Assembly (NCBI RefSeq): GCF_002423035.1
Contig: NZ_DIUM01000114.1
Coordinates: 1 to 60,375, forward strand
Origin: Thiocapsa sp. UBA6158
GTDB taxonomy: Bacteria > Pseudomonadota > Gammaproteobacteria > Chromatiales > Chromatiaceae
Direction: 5' to 3'
DNA length: 60,375 nucleotides
This document shows, piece after piece, positions 24,907 to 33,561 of the stretch. The notes beneath the pieces are model-generated. The model had not been told where the DNA came from, did not search any database, and saw only the letters and a program-made list of their open reading frames with translations. Numbering within the stretch: position 1 is the stretch's first letter; every line of letters begins with the position of its first letter. The translations under genes and the position numbers were made by a program.

Positions 24907-27559
24907 GGCCTTCCAGCCGATCGTGGATCTCGCGTCGCAAGCAGGATAGGGCGGTTTCGCAGGTGATGGGGGTTTCGTCGTCGTTGGTGATGAAGAAGAC
25001 ATCGTCGACCTCGGCGCCGACCGTCGCGATCTTGGCGTTTTGAAGGCGGATGCCGCAATTCTGGAAGACCGCGCCGACGTCCGCGAGCAGGCCGGGGCGA
25101 TCCAGGGTGGCGAGGCGCATGATGGTGCGGCGGTTGGGTTCGTCGGGGGAGAAGGTCACGCGCGTCTCGGTCGGAAAATACCGATGGCGTCTCGGCATGG
25201 AACGTGCGACTTGAATCTCCTCCTCGGCATCCTCGGCGAGATCCGCGACCAAGCAGGAGCGAATCTCCTCCATCCTCAATGCGTCATGGATGGGGCTGCC
25301 GTCCTGGTCCAGGACCTGATAGGTGTTGACCGCCATTCCTGCGTCGGTGGTCATGATGCGTGCATCCATGATGCTGAGGCCGACCTGATCCAGGAGCGCG
25401 GTGATGCGCCCGAAGAGGTTTGCGCGGTCGCTGGTGTAGATGAAGATCTCGGTCCCTCCGCGCGCCGTGACCGGGCGAATCACCACGAGCGGCAGCTGAT
25501 CGGGCTCGCACGCGAGGATCTGGCGTGTCTGCCAGGCGATCTCGTCGGGAGAGTTATGCAGGAACAGATCCAGGCCGAATCTATTCCAGAGCCGATTGCA
25601 GGCGGCAGGATCCCCGCCGTAGCGCGCGACCAGGCGCCTCGCCTCGGTCTGTTTCTGCTCGATCAGCTCGTCCTGGGCCTGGGGATTCTCGAGTCCGCGC
25701 AGCAGCGCGCGGCGCGTCCCGTGATACAGCTCGCGCAGCAGTGCGTCTTTCCAACTGTTCCAGCGCTCGGGATTGGTCGCTCGGGCATCCGCAACCGTCA
25801 ATAGATAGAGATAATCCAATCGTGTCGGGTCGCCGACGACGGCGGCGAAGGACTGGATCACCTCCGGATCGCTGATGTCTTTGCGCTGGGCCGTCATCGA
25901 CATCAGCAGATGTTTCTCCACCAGCCAGCCGACGAGCCGACTGTCGAACTCGGGCAGTCCGTGGAGCCGGCAGAACTCCCGGGCGTCGTCGGCGCCGAGC
26001 AGCGAATGGTCTCCGCCGCGGCCCTTTGCGATGTCGTGAAAGAGCCCTGCGAGATACAGGAGCTCGGGCTTGGGGATGCGCCTGGCGATCGCGCTGCAGA
26101 GCGGGAATTCGTCGTCGTGCTTGGTGATGGTGAAGCGGCGAAGATTGCGTAGCAAACAGAGCGTGTGCTCGTCGACCGTGTACACATGGAGCAGATCGTA
26201 CTGCATGCGTCCGACGATGTTGGCGAACGCCGGGATGTAGGCCGCCAGCACGCCGTAACGGTTCATGCGTCGAATCACATGGATGAGACCGCTCGGGTGA
26301 CGAAGGATCTCCATGAAGAGGCTGCGCGCGCGCAGATCGGCGCGGAAGTCATCGTCGATGCGGTGGCGGTTCTCGCGGATCAGCCGGATGGTGCTGGCGC
26401 GCACGCCTTCGAGCTCGGTATGGACCTGAAGGACGTGGAAGATCTCGAGAAGGGCGATCGGGTAGCGCTGGAACACGCTCGCCGAGGTCACCTCGAGATA
26501 GCCGCTGCGTGACTGGAAGCGCTTGTTGACCGGCAGCGGGGGGCCGACGTCGTCATGCAGGAGGATCGCCTCGCGAAACAACTGCAGCAGCATCTCGTTG
26601 AGCCGATTGAGCTCTTGGACGGTGCGGTAGTACTGCTGCATGAACTGCTCGACGGCAAGGTTGTTCGGGCCGTCCTCGAAGCCGAATTGGGTGGCGAGGG
26701 TCCGCTGATACTCGAACAGGAGTCGGTCCTCGCGCCGTCCGGCGATACGATGCAACGCGAAACGGATCCGCCACAGCAGCGTTTGCCCGTCGATCAGCGT
26801 GGCATATTCGGATTCGGTCAGAAAGCCGTGACCGACCAGCTCATGCAGGGTCTCGGCGTCGAAGTGGCGCTTGGCGACCCATCCGATCATTTGAATATCG
26901 CGCAAGCCGCCCGGGTTTTCCTTGATGTTGGGCTCGAGGTTGTAGGCGGTGCCGCCGTATTTCTGCCAGCGTGTACGCTGCTCCCGGGTCTTGGCGGCGA
27001 AGAATTGCTCGCTGTCCCACATGCGCTCGGGGCTGACGACGTCGCGCATCCGATGGCACAGCGCGCTGCTGCCGCGGATCAGGCGAGCCTCCATCATATT
27101 GGTCATGACGGTCACGTCGCCGGCGGCCTCGCGCGCGCACTCCTCGGGGGTGCGCACGCTGTGCCCGACCTCCAGGCCGATGTCCCACAGGCAGGTCACG
27201 AGACCTTCCAGGGGCGCGGCGAGGCGCGCGTCGGCATCGGCGTCGACGATGACCAGGATGTCGATGTCGGAGGCCGGCTGGAGCTCCTGCCGCCCGTATC
27301 CGCCGACGGCGACCAAGGCGGCGTCCACGGTCCGACCGAGGTGATGGTCCCAGACCTCGCGCAGGACTTCGTCAATGAGGAGGCTGCGTCGCAGGACCAG
27401 GCTCCCGACCGGTGCGCCTCGGTCGAAGTCTGCGAAGAGTCGGTCGCGCCCGGCTCTGAGACGGTCCTTCCAATCGGTGATCGGGGCCATCGGATCGGCC
27501 GCCGGCCTCGCCTCCACAGCCTCATTCGGCAAGGCCTGGGGGCGCGGTGCGGCGTTCAT
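24893..27559 (-). CDS. glnD: PII uridylyltransferase / uridylyl-removing enzyme GlnD
   Basis: Bifunctional sensor of glutamine that uridylylates PII at low nitrogen and removes UMP at high nitrogen, thereby setting NtrB/NtrC activity. The nucleotidyltransferase motif GGYGRQEL with DID is at residues 86-100. The HD hydrolase domain has GLFHDIAKGRGGDHS near residue 500. Two C-terminal ACT domains (GLSIMDARIMTT and DRPGLLADVGAVFQNCG) bind glutamine. It has 888 residues. ATG 27559 overlaps the map stop (ATGA), so the two are coupled. Biological link: the same window contains an NtrC-type promoter in front of prkA, so GlnD is likely upstream in the control of that operon. Confidence 0.96.
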   Translation of the reverse strand: MNAAPRPQALPNEAVEARPAADPMAPITDWKDRLRAGRDRLFADFDRGAPVGSLVLRRSLLIDEVLREVWDHHLGRTVDAALVAVGGYGRQELQPASDIDILVIVDADADARLAAPLEGLVTCLWDIGLEVGHSVRTPEECAREAAGDVTVMTNMMEARLIRGSSALCHRMRDVVSPERMWDSEQFFAAKTREQRTRWQKYGGTAYNLEPNIKENPGGLRDIQMIGWVAKRHFDAETLHELVGHGFLTESEYATLIDGQTLLWRIRFALHRIAGRREDRLLFEYQRTLATQFGFEDGPNNLAVEQFMQQYYRTVQELNRLNEMLLQLFREAILLHDDVGPPLPVNKRFQSRSGYLEVTSASVFQRYPIALLEIFHVLQVHTELEGVRASTIRLIRENRHRIDDDFRADLRARSLFMEILRHPSGLIHVIRRMNRYGVLAAYIPAFANIVGRMQYDLLHVYTVDEHTLCLLRNLRRFTITKHDDEFPLCSAIARRIPKPELLYLAGLFHDIAKGRGGDHSLLGADDAREFCRLHGLPEFDSRLVGWLVEKHLLMSMTAQRKDISDPEVIQSFAAVVGDPTRLDYLYLLTVADARATNPERWNSWKDALLRELYHGTRRALLRGLENPQAQDELIEQKQTEARRLVARYGGDPAACNRLWNRFGLDLFLHNSPDEIAWQTRQILACEPDQLPLVVIRPVTARGGTEIFIYTSDRANLFGRITALLDQVGLSIMDARIMTTDAGMAVNTYQVLDQDGSPIHDALRMEEIRSCLVADLAEDAEEEIQVARSMPRRHRYFPTETRVTFSPDEPNRRTIMRLATLDRPGLLADVGAVFQNCGIRLQNAKIATVGAEVDDVFFITNDDETPITCETALSCLRREIHDRLEGHGKR

Positions 27560-28401
27560 GGGCGTGCGACGATGTCGCGCTCCGCCTTGCGCTGATCGGC
27601 GCGCTGATCGGCGGGCACGGCCGCGATGGATTTGTCGGTGCGCTCCTCGGCGCGCAAGGTCAGGATCTCGTGTCCCTGATCGGTGACGAGGACGGTGTGC
27701 TCCCACTGCGCCGACAAACTGCGGTCCTTGGTGACGACCGTCCAGCCGTCCGGGAGCAGCTTGATGAAGCGCTTGCCGGCGTTGACCATCGGCTCGACGG
27801 TGAAGCACATGCCCGCCTTCAGGACCAAGCCCTCGCCGGGCTTGCCGTAGTGCAGGACTTGCGGCTCTTCGTGAAACGCCTGACCGATCCCATGCCCGCA
27901 ATATTCGCGCACCACCGAGCATCCCTGTGCCTCGACGAACTGCTGAATCGCGTGACCGATGTCTCCCAGGGTCGCGCCGGGGCGCACCTTCGCGATGCCG
28001 AGCCGCATCGCCTGTTGCGTGACCGTGACGAGACGACGCGCCAGGATGCTCGGCTCGCCCACGAAGAACATCTTGCTGGTGTCGCCGTGATACCCGTCCT
28101 TGATGACGGTGATGTCGATGTTGACGATATCGCCTTTCTTGAGGCGTTTGTTTCCCGGGATCCCGTGGCAGACCTGGTGGTTTACGGAGGTACAGATGGA
28201 TCTGGGAAAGCCGCGGTAATTCAAGGGCGCCGGGATGGCCCGCTGTACGCGTGTAATGTAGTCGTGGCAGATGCGATCGAGCTCGTCCGTGGTCGCGCCC
28301 GGGACGACATGGGGGACGATCATGTCGAGAACGTCGGCTGCCAGTCGGCCCGCCACGCGCATCTTCTCGACGGCCTCGGGTGTTTTGATTGGCACACTCA
28401 T
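27556..28401 (-). CDS. map: Methionine aminopeptidase type I
   Basis: Removes the initiator methionine from nascent proteins. The pita-bread fold metal ligands are present: NIDITVIKDGYHGDTSKMF (two Asp), GHGIGQAFHEEP (His), FTVEPM (Glu) and WEHTVLV (Glu). The N-terminal substrate segment CTSVNHQVCHGIPG is intact. It has 281 residues, including a charged C-terminal extension of ~25 residues after the usual end. ATG 28401 fits the family start MSVPIKTPEAVEKMRVAG; the open frame further upstream runs through the rpsB promoter and is ignored. It is divergent from rpsB, as in many proteobacteria. Confidence 0.96.
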   Translation of the reverse strand: MSVPIKTPEAVEKMRVAGRLAADVLDMIVPHVVPGATTDELDRICHDYITRVQRAIPAPLNYRGFPRSICTSVNHQVCHGIPGNKRLKKGDIVNIDITVIKDGYHGDTSKMFFVGEPSILARRLVTVTQQAMRLGIAKVRPGATLGDIGHAIQQFVEAQGCSVVREYCGHGIGQAFHEEPQVLHYGKPGEGLVLKAGMCFTVEPMVNAGKRFIKLLPDGWTVVTKDRSLSAQWEHTVLVTDQGHEILTLRAEERTDKSIAAVPADQRADQRKAERDIVARP

Positions 28402-28457
28402 GGCGTGCGTCGCTGAATCGACATCAGGTCCGGATCTCACAGAAAACCTTGAGGTAA

Positions 28458-28487
28458 TTGCCCGTAAGGAACGGGCTATGGTATAAA
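28458..28487 (+). promoter_or_regulatory. rpsB promoter with extended -10
   Basis: TTGCCC (28458-28463), an 18-base spacer and TATAAA (28482-28487) preceded by TGG make an extended -10 promoter, followed by a GC-rich discriminator (CCCGGCGCGC) typical of growth-rate-controlled ribosomal promoters. The spacer contains the inverted repeat CCCGT-AAGGA-ACGGG (28461-28475), which could be an operator. The start would be near 28494. Confidence 0.6.
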
Positions 28488-28493
28488 ACCCGG

Positions 28494-28735
28494 CGCGCTG
28501 CGGCAAATCCGCTGCTGTCGGGCTTTCGGCGAGCCGAAGCGCTGCCGAGATCCTGCGCAAAACGGCTGTACGCCCGGGATCACCGGGTTGCGCAACGCCG
28601 AATCGAGACCGGCCCCGGATCACGGGCGCCGAAACAATGTCCGCACACGCATCGACACAACCGGCCGGGTGCCTGGCAATCAGGTTGCCGCTTGGGATGC
28701 GTGGAGGCCCAACCCAGACCACAGGAAGCAAGACC
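28494..28735 (+). promoter_or_regulatory. rpsB-tsf mRNA leader
   Basis: About 240 untranslated bases lie between the promoter and the rpsB start. The RNA has several GC-rich self-complementary stretches (GCGGCAAATCCGC at 28500-28512; GGCTTTCGGCGAGCC at 28520-28534). In E. coli, S2 represses its own operon by binding the rpsB leader; a leader this long fits such autoregulation, but I cannot show the binding structure by eye. No gene is seen here. Confidence 0.45.
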
Positions 28736-29509
28736 TTGAGCGACGTGACCATGCGCCAGATGTTGGAAGCGGGCGTCCATTTCGGACACCAGACCCGCTA
28801 TTGGAACCCCAAGATGGGGGCCTTCATCTTCGGACAACGCAACAAGATCCATATCGTAAACCTGGAAAAGACGCTGCCGCTCTATCAAGAGGCCGTCAAT
28901 TTCATGGGCTCGCTGACCGCCAACGGCGGCCGTATCCTCTTCGTCGGCACCAAGCGTGCGGCACGCGAGGCGATTCAGGAGGAGGCCCTGCGCTGCGGGA
29001 TGCCCTTCGTCAATCATCGCTGGCTCGGGGGGATGCTGACCAACTTCAAGACCATCCGGCACTCGGTCAAGCGACTCAAGGAGCTCGAGACCATGTTCGC
29101 GGAGGGCACGATCGAGCGCTTCAACAAAAAGGAAGCACTGGGTCTCGCGCGCGAGCGTGCGAAGCTCGAGCAGAGCATCGGCGGTATCAAGGACATGGAC
29201 GGCCTCCCGGACGCCATGTTCGTGATCGATGTGGGTCACGAGAAGATCGCCGTGACCGAAGCCAACAAGCTGGGCATCCCGGTGGTGGGCGTGGTCGATA
29301 CCAACAACGATCCGAGCAAGGTCGACTACGTGATCCCGGGCAACGACGACGCCATCCGTGCGGTGCGCCTGTACATCAGCGGCGCGGCGGATGCGATCCT
29401 CGACGGCCGCAACACCGCGGCCGCGATGGTCGGGCGCGGCGGCGATACCTTTATCAATGCACCTGTCGAGAGCGAGTCGGCGCCGAGCGCTGTTGCCGAA
29501 GCCGAGTAG
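28736..29509 (+). CDS. rpsB: 30S ribosomal protein S2
   Basis: S2, one of the last proteins to join the small subunit. The sequence MRQMLEAGVHFGHQTRYWNPKM, with GLPDAMFVIDVGHEKIAVTEANKLGIPVVG further on, is diagnostic. The start is placed at TTG 28736 because AGGAAG lies 7 bases upstream and the protein then has the normal length (257 residues); the frame is open upstream to 28637 without similarity. The C-terminus has a short acidic tail (ESESAPSAVAEAE). First gene of the rpsB-tsf-pyrH-frr block. Confidence 0.97.
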   Translation: MSDVTMRQMLEAGVHFGHQTRYWNPKMGAFIFGQRNKIHIVNLEKTLPLYQEAVNFMGSLTANGGRILFVGTKRAAREAIQEEALRCGMPFVNHRWLGGMLTNFKTIRHSVKRLKELETMFAEGTIERFNKKEALGLARERAKLEQSIGGIKDMDGLPDAMFVIDVGHEKIAVTEANKLGIPVVGVVDTNNDPSKVDYVIPGNDDAIRAVRLYISGAADAILDGRNTAAAMVGRGGDTFINAPVESESAPSAVAEAE

Positions 29510-29565
29510 ATCGGCTGCGCGACCCGAGCGCGCTCCGGATCCGATCCGCGCGCGCATCCAGTCTT

Positions 29566-29595
29566 CGTTCGCTCCCGAGCACTCGGGTGCGAACG
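29566..29595 (+). terminator. Intercistronic hairpin rpsB-tsf
   Basis: CGTTCGC and CCCGAG pair with CTCGGG and GCGAACG across one T-T mismatch, forming about 12 pairs with a tiny loop. It sits midway in the 136-base rpsB-tsf gap and has no T run. It may attenuate tsf or mark a processing site. Confidence 0.45.
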
Positions 29596-29645
29596 TCTTC
29601 CAGTACAACCCGAAGTCGTCCCCGAGGGGACAGAGGAAGCAAACG

Positions 29646-30533
29646 ATGGCGATTACAGCGGCATTGGTGAAAGAGCTCCGGGAGCGCACCGGCGCCGGCA
29701 TGATGGAGTGCAAGAAGGCGCTGGTGGAGTCCGACGGCGATATCGAAGCGGCCATCGAGGCGATGCGCAAGGCCGGTCAGGCGAAGGCTGCCAAGAAATC
29801 CGGGCGCACCGCAGCCGAAGGCGTGGTCATGATCGAGATCGCTCCCGACGGCAAGCGCGGTGTCTTGGTCGAGATCAACTGTGAAACCGATTTCGTGGCG
29901 AAAGACGCCAGTTTTCTCGGCTTTGCGCAGTCAACCGCCGCGACGGCGCTCGCCGGCGATATGGCCGATGCCGAGTCACTGTCGGCGACGGCACTTTGCG
30001 ACGACCCGGCGAGCACCGTCGACCAAGCCCGCGAGGCCCTGATCACCAAGATCGGCGAGAATGTCCAGGTGCGTCGTTTGGTGCGCTTCGACGATGTGGA
30101 AGGCAGTCTCTACAGCTATCGTCACGGTGTTCGCATCGGCGTGGTGCTCGAGATGAGCGGCGGCGACGAGACGCTCGGGCGCGACATCGCCATGCATATC
30201 GCAGCGACCAATCCGCTGTGTCTCGGAGCCGACGAGGTTCCGCCCGAGACGCTCGCCAAAGAGCGCGAGATCTTCAAGGCGCAAGCGCTCGACAGCGGCA
30301 AGCCCGAGGCGATCGTCGACAAGATCATCGACGGGCGCGTGCGCAAGTATCTCGAAGAGGTGACCCTGCTCGGTCAGCCGTTCGTGAAGGATCCGGAGAC
30401 CTCGGTTGAGAAGCTCCTGAAGCAGGCGGGTGCAACGGTCCATCGCTTTGCCCGCGTCGAGGTCGGCGAGGGCATCGAGAAGAAGGTCGAGAACTTCGCC
30501 GAAGAGGTCATGGCGCAGGTTCGCTCGACCTGA
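29646..30533 (+). CDS. tsf: Elongation factor Ts
   Basis: Guanine-nucleotide exchange factor for EF-Tu. The N-terminal LVKELRERTGAGMMECKKAL is the UBA-like domain, followed by the EF-Tu contact GVLVEINCETDFVAKD (the TDFV motif that displaces Mg2+). The 295-residue length is normal. ATG 29646 has AGGAAG at a good distance; the open frame from 29358 is a shadow of rpsB. Confidence 0.97.
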   Translation: MAITAALVKELRERTGAGMMECKKALVESDGDIEAAIEAMRKAGQAKAAKKSGRTAAEGVVMIEIAPDGKRGVLVEINCETDFVAKDASFLGFAQSTAATALAGDMADAESLSATALCDDPASTVDQAREALITKIGENVQVRRLVRFDDVEGSLYSYRHGVRIGVVLEMSGGDETLGRDIAMHIAATNPLCLGADEVPPETLAKEREIFKAQALDSGKPEAIVDKIIDGRVRKYLEEVTLLGQPFVKDPETSVEKLLKQAGATVHRFARVEVGEGIEKKVENFAEEVMAQVRST

Positions 30534-30560
30534 CCCGCGCGCCCCGACCGACTGGGCCCC

Positions 30561-30587
30561 GAAGGTTGCGTGATTCACGCAGCCTTC
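30561..30587 (+). terminator. Hairpin between tsf and pyrH
   Basis: GAAGGTTGCGTG pairs with CACGCAGCCTTC (12 pairs, one G-T wobble) around ATT. It is the strongest stem in the translation block but is followed by TCCGACTC rather than a T run. It probably gives partial termination between the ribosomal pair and pyrH. Confidence 0.5.
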
Positions 30588-30619
30588 TCCGACTCAACCC
30601 ATGACGAGGTTCTCCCGCC

Positions 30620-31342
30620 ATGACGGCGCCCGTATATCGACGCATCCTGCTCAAGCTCAGCGGCGAGGCCTTGGTCGGCTCCGAGGCTTACGGCATCGAT
30701 CCTGAGGTTCTGGAGCGCTTTGCCGGCGAGATCCGCGATCTCGCCGGCATCGGTGTTCAGGTGGCGCTCGTCATCGGCGGCGGGAACATCTTCCGCGGGG
30801 CGGGTCTTGCGGCCAAGGGAATGGACCGTGTGACCGGGGATCAGATGGGGATGCTCGCCACCGTCATGAACGGGTTGGCGATGCAGGATGCGCTCGAGCG
30901 TATGGGTGTCGCGGCGCGCGTCATGTCGGCCCTGAAGATCAATCAGGTCTGCGAGGATTACATCCGGCGGCGTGCCATGCGGCATCTCGACAAGGGTCGC
31001 GTGGTCATCTTTGCCGCCGGGACCGGAAACCCGTTTTTTACGACCGATTCGGCGGCCAGTCTGCGTGCGATCGAGGTCGGTGCCGATCTTCTGATCAAGG
31101 CCACCAAGGTTGACGGCATCTACTCGGCCGACCCGATGATCGATCCGGGGGCGACCTTCTATCCCCGCATCAGTTATGATCGTGCGCTTCGTGAAGGGCT
31201 GCAGGTCATGGACACGACGGCTATCGTGTTGTGTCGCGACCATGGCATGCCACTACGTGTAATGAATATCAACGAGCCCGGTGCGCTCTCGCGGTTGATC
31301 CGCGGCGAAGACGTCGGCTCGTTGGTCGTGAGCGGGAACTGA
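30620..31342 (+). CDS. pyrH: UMP kinase PyrH
   Basis: Bacterial UMP kinase of the amino-acid-kinase fold, making UDP from UMP. ILLKLSGEALVG (phosphate-binding), VIGGGNIFRG, DQMGMLATVMNGLAM and the AAGTGNPFFTTDSAA loop are all present. The 240-residue length is normal. It lies between tsf and frr, the standard order. Expected to be hexameric, GTP-activated and UTP-inhibited, from the family. The frr ATG follows one base after the pyrH stop. Confidence 0.97.
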   Translation: MTAPVYRRILLKLSGEALVGSEAYGIDPEVLERFAGEIRDLAGIGVQVALVIGGGNIFRGAGLAAKGMDRVTGDQMGMLATVMNGLAMQDALERMGVAARVMSALKINQVCEDYIRRRAMRHLDKGRVVIFAAGTGNPFFTTDSAASLRAIEVGADLLIKATKVDGIYSADPMIDPGATFYPRISYDRALREGLQVMDTTAIVLCRDHGMPLRVMNINEPGALSRLIRGEDVGSLVVSGN

Positions 31343-31343
31343 C

Positions 31344-31901
31344 ATGATCGACGATATCAAGAAGGACGCTGCGGAGCGCATGGCCAAAAGTGTCGATGCA
31401 CTCAGCCACGAGCTGGCCAAGATCCGAACCGGCCGGGCGCATCCATCCCTTTTGGACCATGTCATGGTCTCCTACTACGGTTCCGAGATGCCGATCCGGC
31501 AGGTCGCGAACGTGAGCGCGGAGGACGCGCGAACGCTGGCCGTGACGCCGTGGGAACGAAACATGGTGCAGGCCGTCGAGAAGGCTATCATGCAATCGGA
31601 CCTCGGGCTCAATCCCAATACCGCCGGGACGGTCATTCGTGTCCCCATGCCGGCGCTCACCGAAGAGCGGCGACGCGATCTCATCAAGGTTGCCCGCAAC
31701 GAGGCCGAGCAGGCGCGGGTCGCCGTGCGCAACATTCGCCGCGATGCCAATCATGATCTGAAGGAACTCGTGAAGGACAAGATGATCTCCGAGGACGAGG
31801 AGCGCCGCGGTCAGGAGCTGGTTCAGAAGCTGACCGATCAGTACATCAAGGATGTCGATGCGGTCTTGGCGGAGAAAGAAGCGGACTTGATGTCGATCTG
31901 A
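31344..31901 (+). CDS. frr: Ribosome recycling factor
   Basis: With EF-G, RRF splits the post-termination ribosome. The tRNA-like three-helix domain shows KIRTGRAHPSLLDHV, the small beta domain VSYYGSEMPIRQVANV, and the C-terminal helix VRNIRRDANHDLKELVKD. The length of 185 residues is exactly typical. It starts one base after the pyrH stop, so the two are probably coupled; uppS follows after 21 bases. Confidence 0.97.
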   Translation: MIDDIKKDAAERMAKSVDALSHELAKIRTGRAHPSLLDHVMVSYYGSEMPIRQVANVSAEDARTLAVTPWERNMVQAVEKAIMQSDLGLNPNTAGTVIRVPMPALTEERRRDLIKVARNEAEQARVAVRNIRRDANHDLKELVKDKMISEDEERRGQELVQKLTDQYIKDVDAVLAEKEADLMSI

Positions 31902-31922
31902 GGCGGGCGGGCAATCCGGACA

Positions 31923-32720
31923 ATGACCACCGTGGATATTGCAACGCCCGCAATCGGAATGAGCGATCCGGATCCATCCGTGCCTCGGCACGTCGCCATC
32001 ATCATGGACGGCAACGGCCGCTGGGCCAAGCAGCGCGATCGTCCCCGCACGGCAGGCCATCGGGAGGGCGTGAAAAGCGTCCGTGCCATTGTCGAAGAAA
32101 GCGTCCGACGCGGTGTGGGAACCCTGACACTCTTTGCTTTCAGCAGCGAAAATTGGCGGCGCCCGCGCTCGGAGGTCAACATCCTCATGGAGCTCTTCAT
32201 GAGCGCGTTGCGCGGCGAGGTGCGCCGCCTCAACGAGAACGATGTTCGACTGCGTATCATCGGCGAGCGCGGGGCCTTCCCGGAGAAGCTCCAGAGACGG
32301 ATCGCCGAGGCCGAAGAGCTGACCGCAAGCAACCGGTCCCTCAATCTGCAAGTGGCCGCCAATTACGGGGGGCGCTGGGACATCACTGCGGCCGCCCGGC
32401 GACTCGTGGCCGACGCGCTCAGCGGGGCACTCGATCCGGATGCGATCGACGAGGATGCCCTCGCAAGCCGCCTGTCGTTCCCCGATCTCCCGGAGCCGGA
32501 CTTCTTTATTCGCACCGGCGGGGAGCAACGCCTGAGCAACTTCGTGCTGTGGCAATCCGCCTATGCCGAGTTGTATTTCACCGATCTGCTGTGGCCCGAC
32601 TTCGATGCGGCCGCCTATGGTCGAGCCCTGGAGAACTATGCGTGCCGGCAGCGGCGTTTCGGGCGAACCGGCGAGCAGGTCGAGATGCAGGCCCCGATGA
32701 GAGCTTATGGCCGGGGCTGA
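31923..32720 (+). CDS. uppS: Undecaprenyl diphosphate synthase UppS
   Basis: cis-Prenyltransferase that extends farnesyl diphosphate to the C55 carrier used for peptidoglycan and O-antigen. The active-site IIMDGNGRWAK holds the catalytic Asp29. Other signatures are LFAFSSENWRRP and PEPDFFIRTGGEQRLSNFVLWQSAYAE. It has 265 residues with ~12 extra at the N-terminus. It overlaps cdsA by 14 bases. With dxr two genes on, the window holds both an early and a late isoprenoid step. Confidence 0.97.
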   Translation: MTTVDIATPAIGMSDPDPSVPRHVAIIMDGNGRWAKQRDRPRTAGHREGVKSVRAIVEESVRRGVGTLTLFAFSSENWRRPRSEVNILMELFMSALRGEVRRLNENDVRLRIIGERGAFPEKLQRRIAEAEELTASNRSLNLQVAANYGGRWDITAAARRLVADALSGALDPDAIDEDALASRLSFPDLPEPDFFIRTGGEQRLSNFVLWQSAYAELYFTDLLWPDFDAAAYGRALENYACRQRRFGRTGEQVEMQAPMRAYGRG

Positions 32721-33561
32721 CGCCTTGCCTGCATCCAACGCACTGAAGCGTCGGACCATCACGGCACTCTCCTTGGTGCCGCTCGTCATCGCTGCAGTCC
32801 TCTGGCTGCCGACCCCTGCCTTCGCACTCGTCTTGGCCGGGGTCCTGATGCTGGCGGCCGTGGAATGGTGCACGCTGGCCGGATTGACGCGGCCGATCCC
32901 ACGCATCCTCTATTCGTTTGCGATCTTGTTCGCGATGGCGCTCCTCTGGATCTGGCCGCAGGGGCAGTCTTGGTTCTTCGGTCTGAGTGCCCTCTGGTGG
33001 GCGGGTCAGGCGGTGGCCCTGCCGCGGATCAGGGAGATCCCGAGGGTCGAGGACCTTCAGTGGTCTCTGCTTGGTGCCGGTTTTCTTGTCTTGGTCGGTC
33101 CTTGGGCAGCACTGATTCATCTGCATGGGCTCCCGAATACGGGGCCGGCACTCGTCCTCTTCCTGCTCTTTCTGATGTGGACGGCCGATTCAATGGCCTA
33201 TTTCGTCGGCCGTGCCTGGGGTGGTGGTCGCGCAAAGCTTGCGCCCGTGCTGAGTCCTGGCAAGACGCGGGTCGGCGTCTACGGAGCGATGGCCGGGGCC
33301 GTTGCCTGCGCTCTGATGTTCGGGTGGATCCTGTCCGCGACGCCGATGGCAACCCTCCTGATACTGCTGGTTTGCGGCGTATCGGTCATGATCTCGATCG
33401 TGGGGGATCTCTACGAGAGTCTCCTCAAGCGTCGCCGCGGTCTGAAGGATTCGAGTCATCTTTTGCCCGGACATGGCGGCATGCTCGACCGAATCGACAG
33501 TTTGACGGCAGCCGCGCCCGTGTTTGCCTTGGGTATCACCTTGATTGGAGTCGCGACGTGA
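32707..33561 (+). CDS. cdsA: Phosphatidate cytidylyltransferase CdsA
   Basis: Inner-membrane enzyme making CDP-diacylglycerol from phosphatidate and CTP. It is hydrophobic throughout, with about 7-8 membrane spans. The CDS signature near the C-terminus is present: SVMISIVGDLYESLLKRR, then KDSSHLLPGHGGMLDRIDS. The 284-residue length is normal. ATG 32707 lies inside the uppS end. The stop overlaps the dxr GTG (GTGA). Confidence 0.95.
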   Translation: MAGADALPASNALKRRTITALSLVPLVIAAVLWLPTPAFALVLAGVLMLAAVEWCTLAGLTRPIPRILYSFAILFAMALLWIWPQGQSWFFGLSALWWAGQAVALPRIREIPRVEDLQWSLLGAGFLVLVGPWAALIHLHGLPNTGPALVLFLLFLMWTADSMAYFVGRAWGGGRAKLAPVLSPGKTRVGVYGAMAGAVACALMFGWILSATPMATLLILLVCGVSVMISIVGDLYESLLKRRRGLKDSSHLLPGHGGMLDRIDSLTAAAPVFALGITLIGVAT

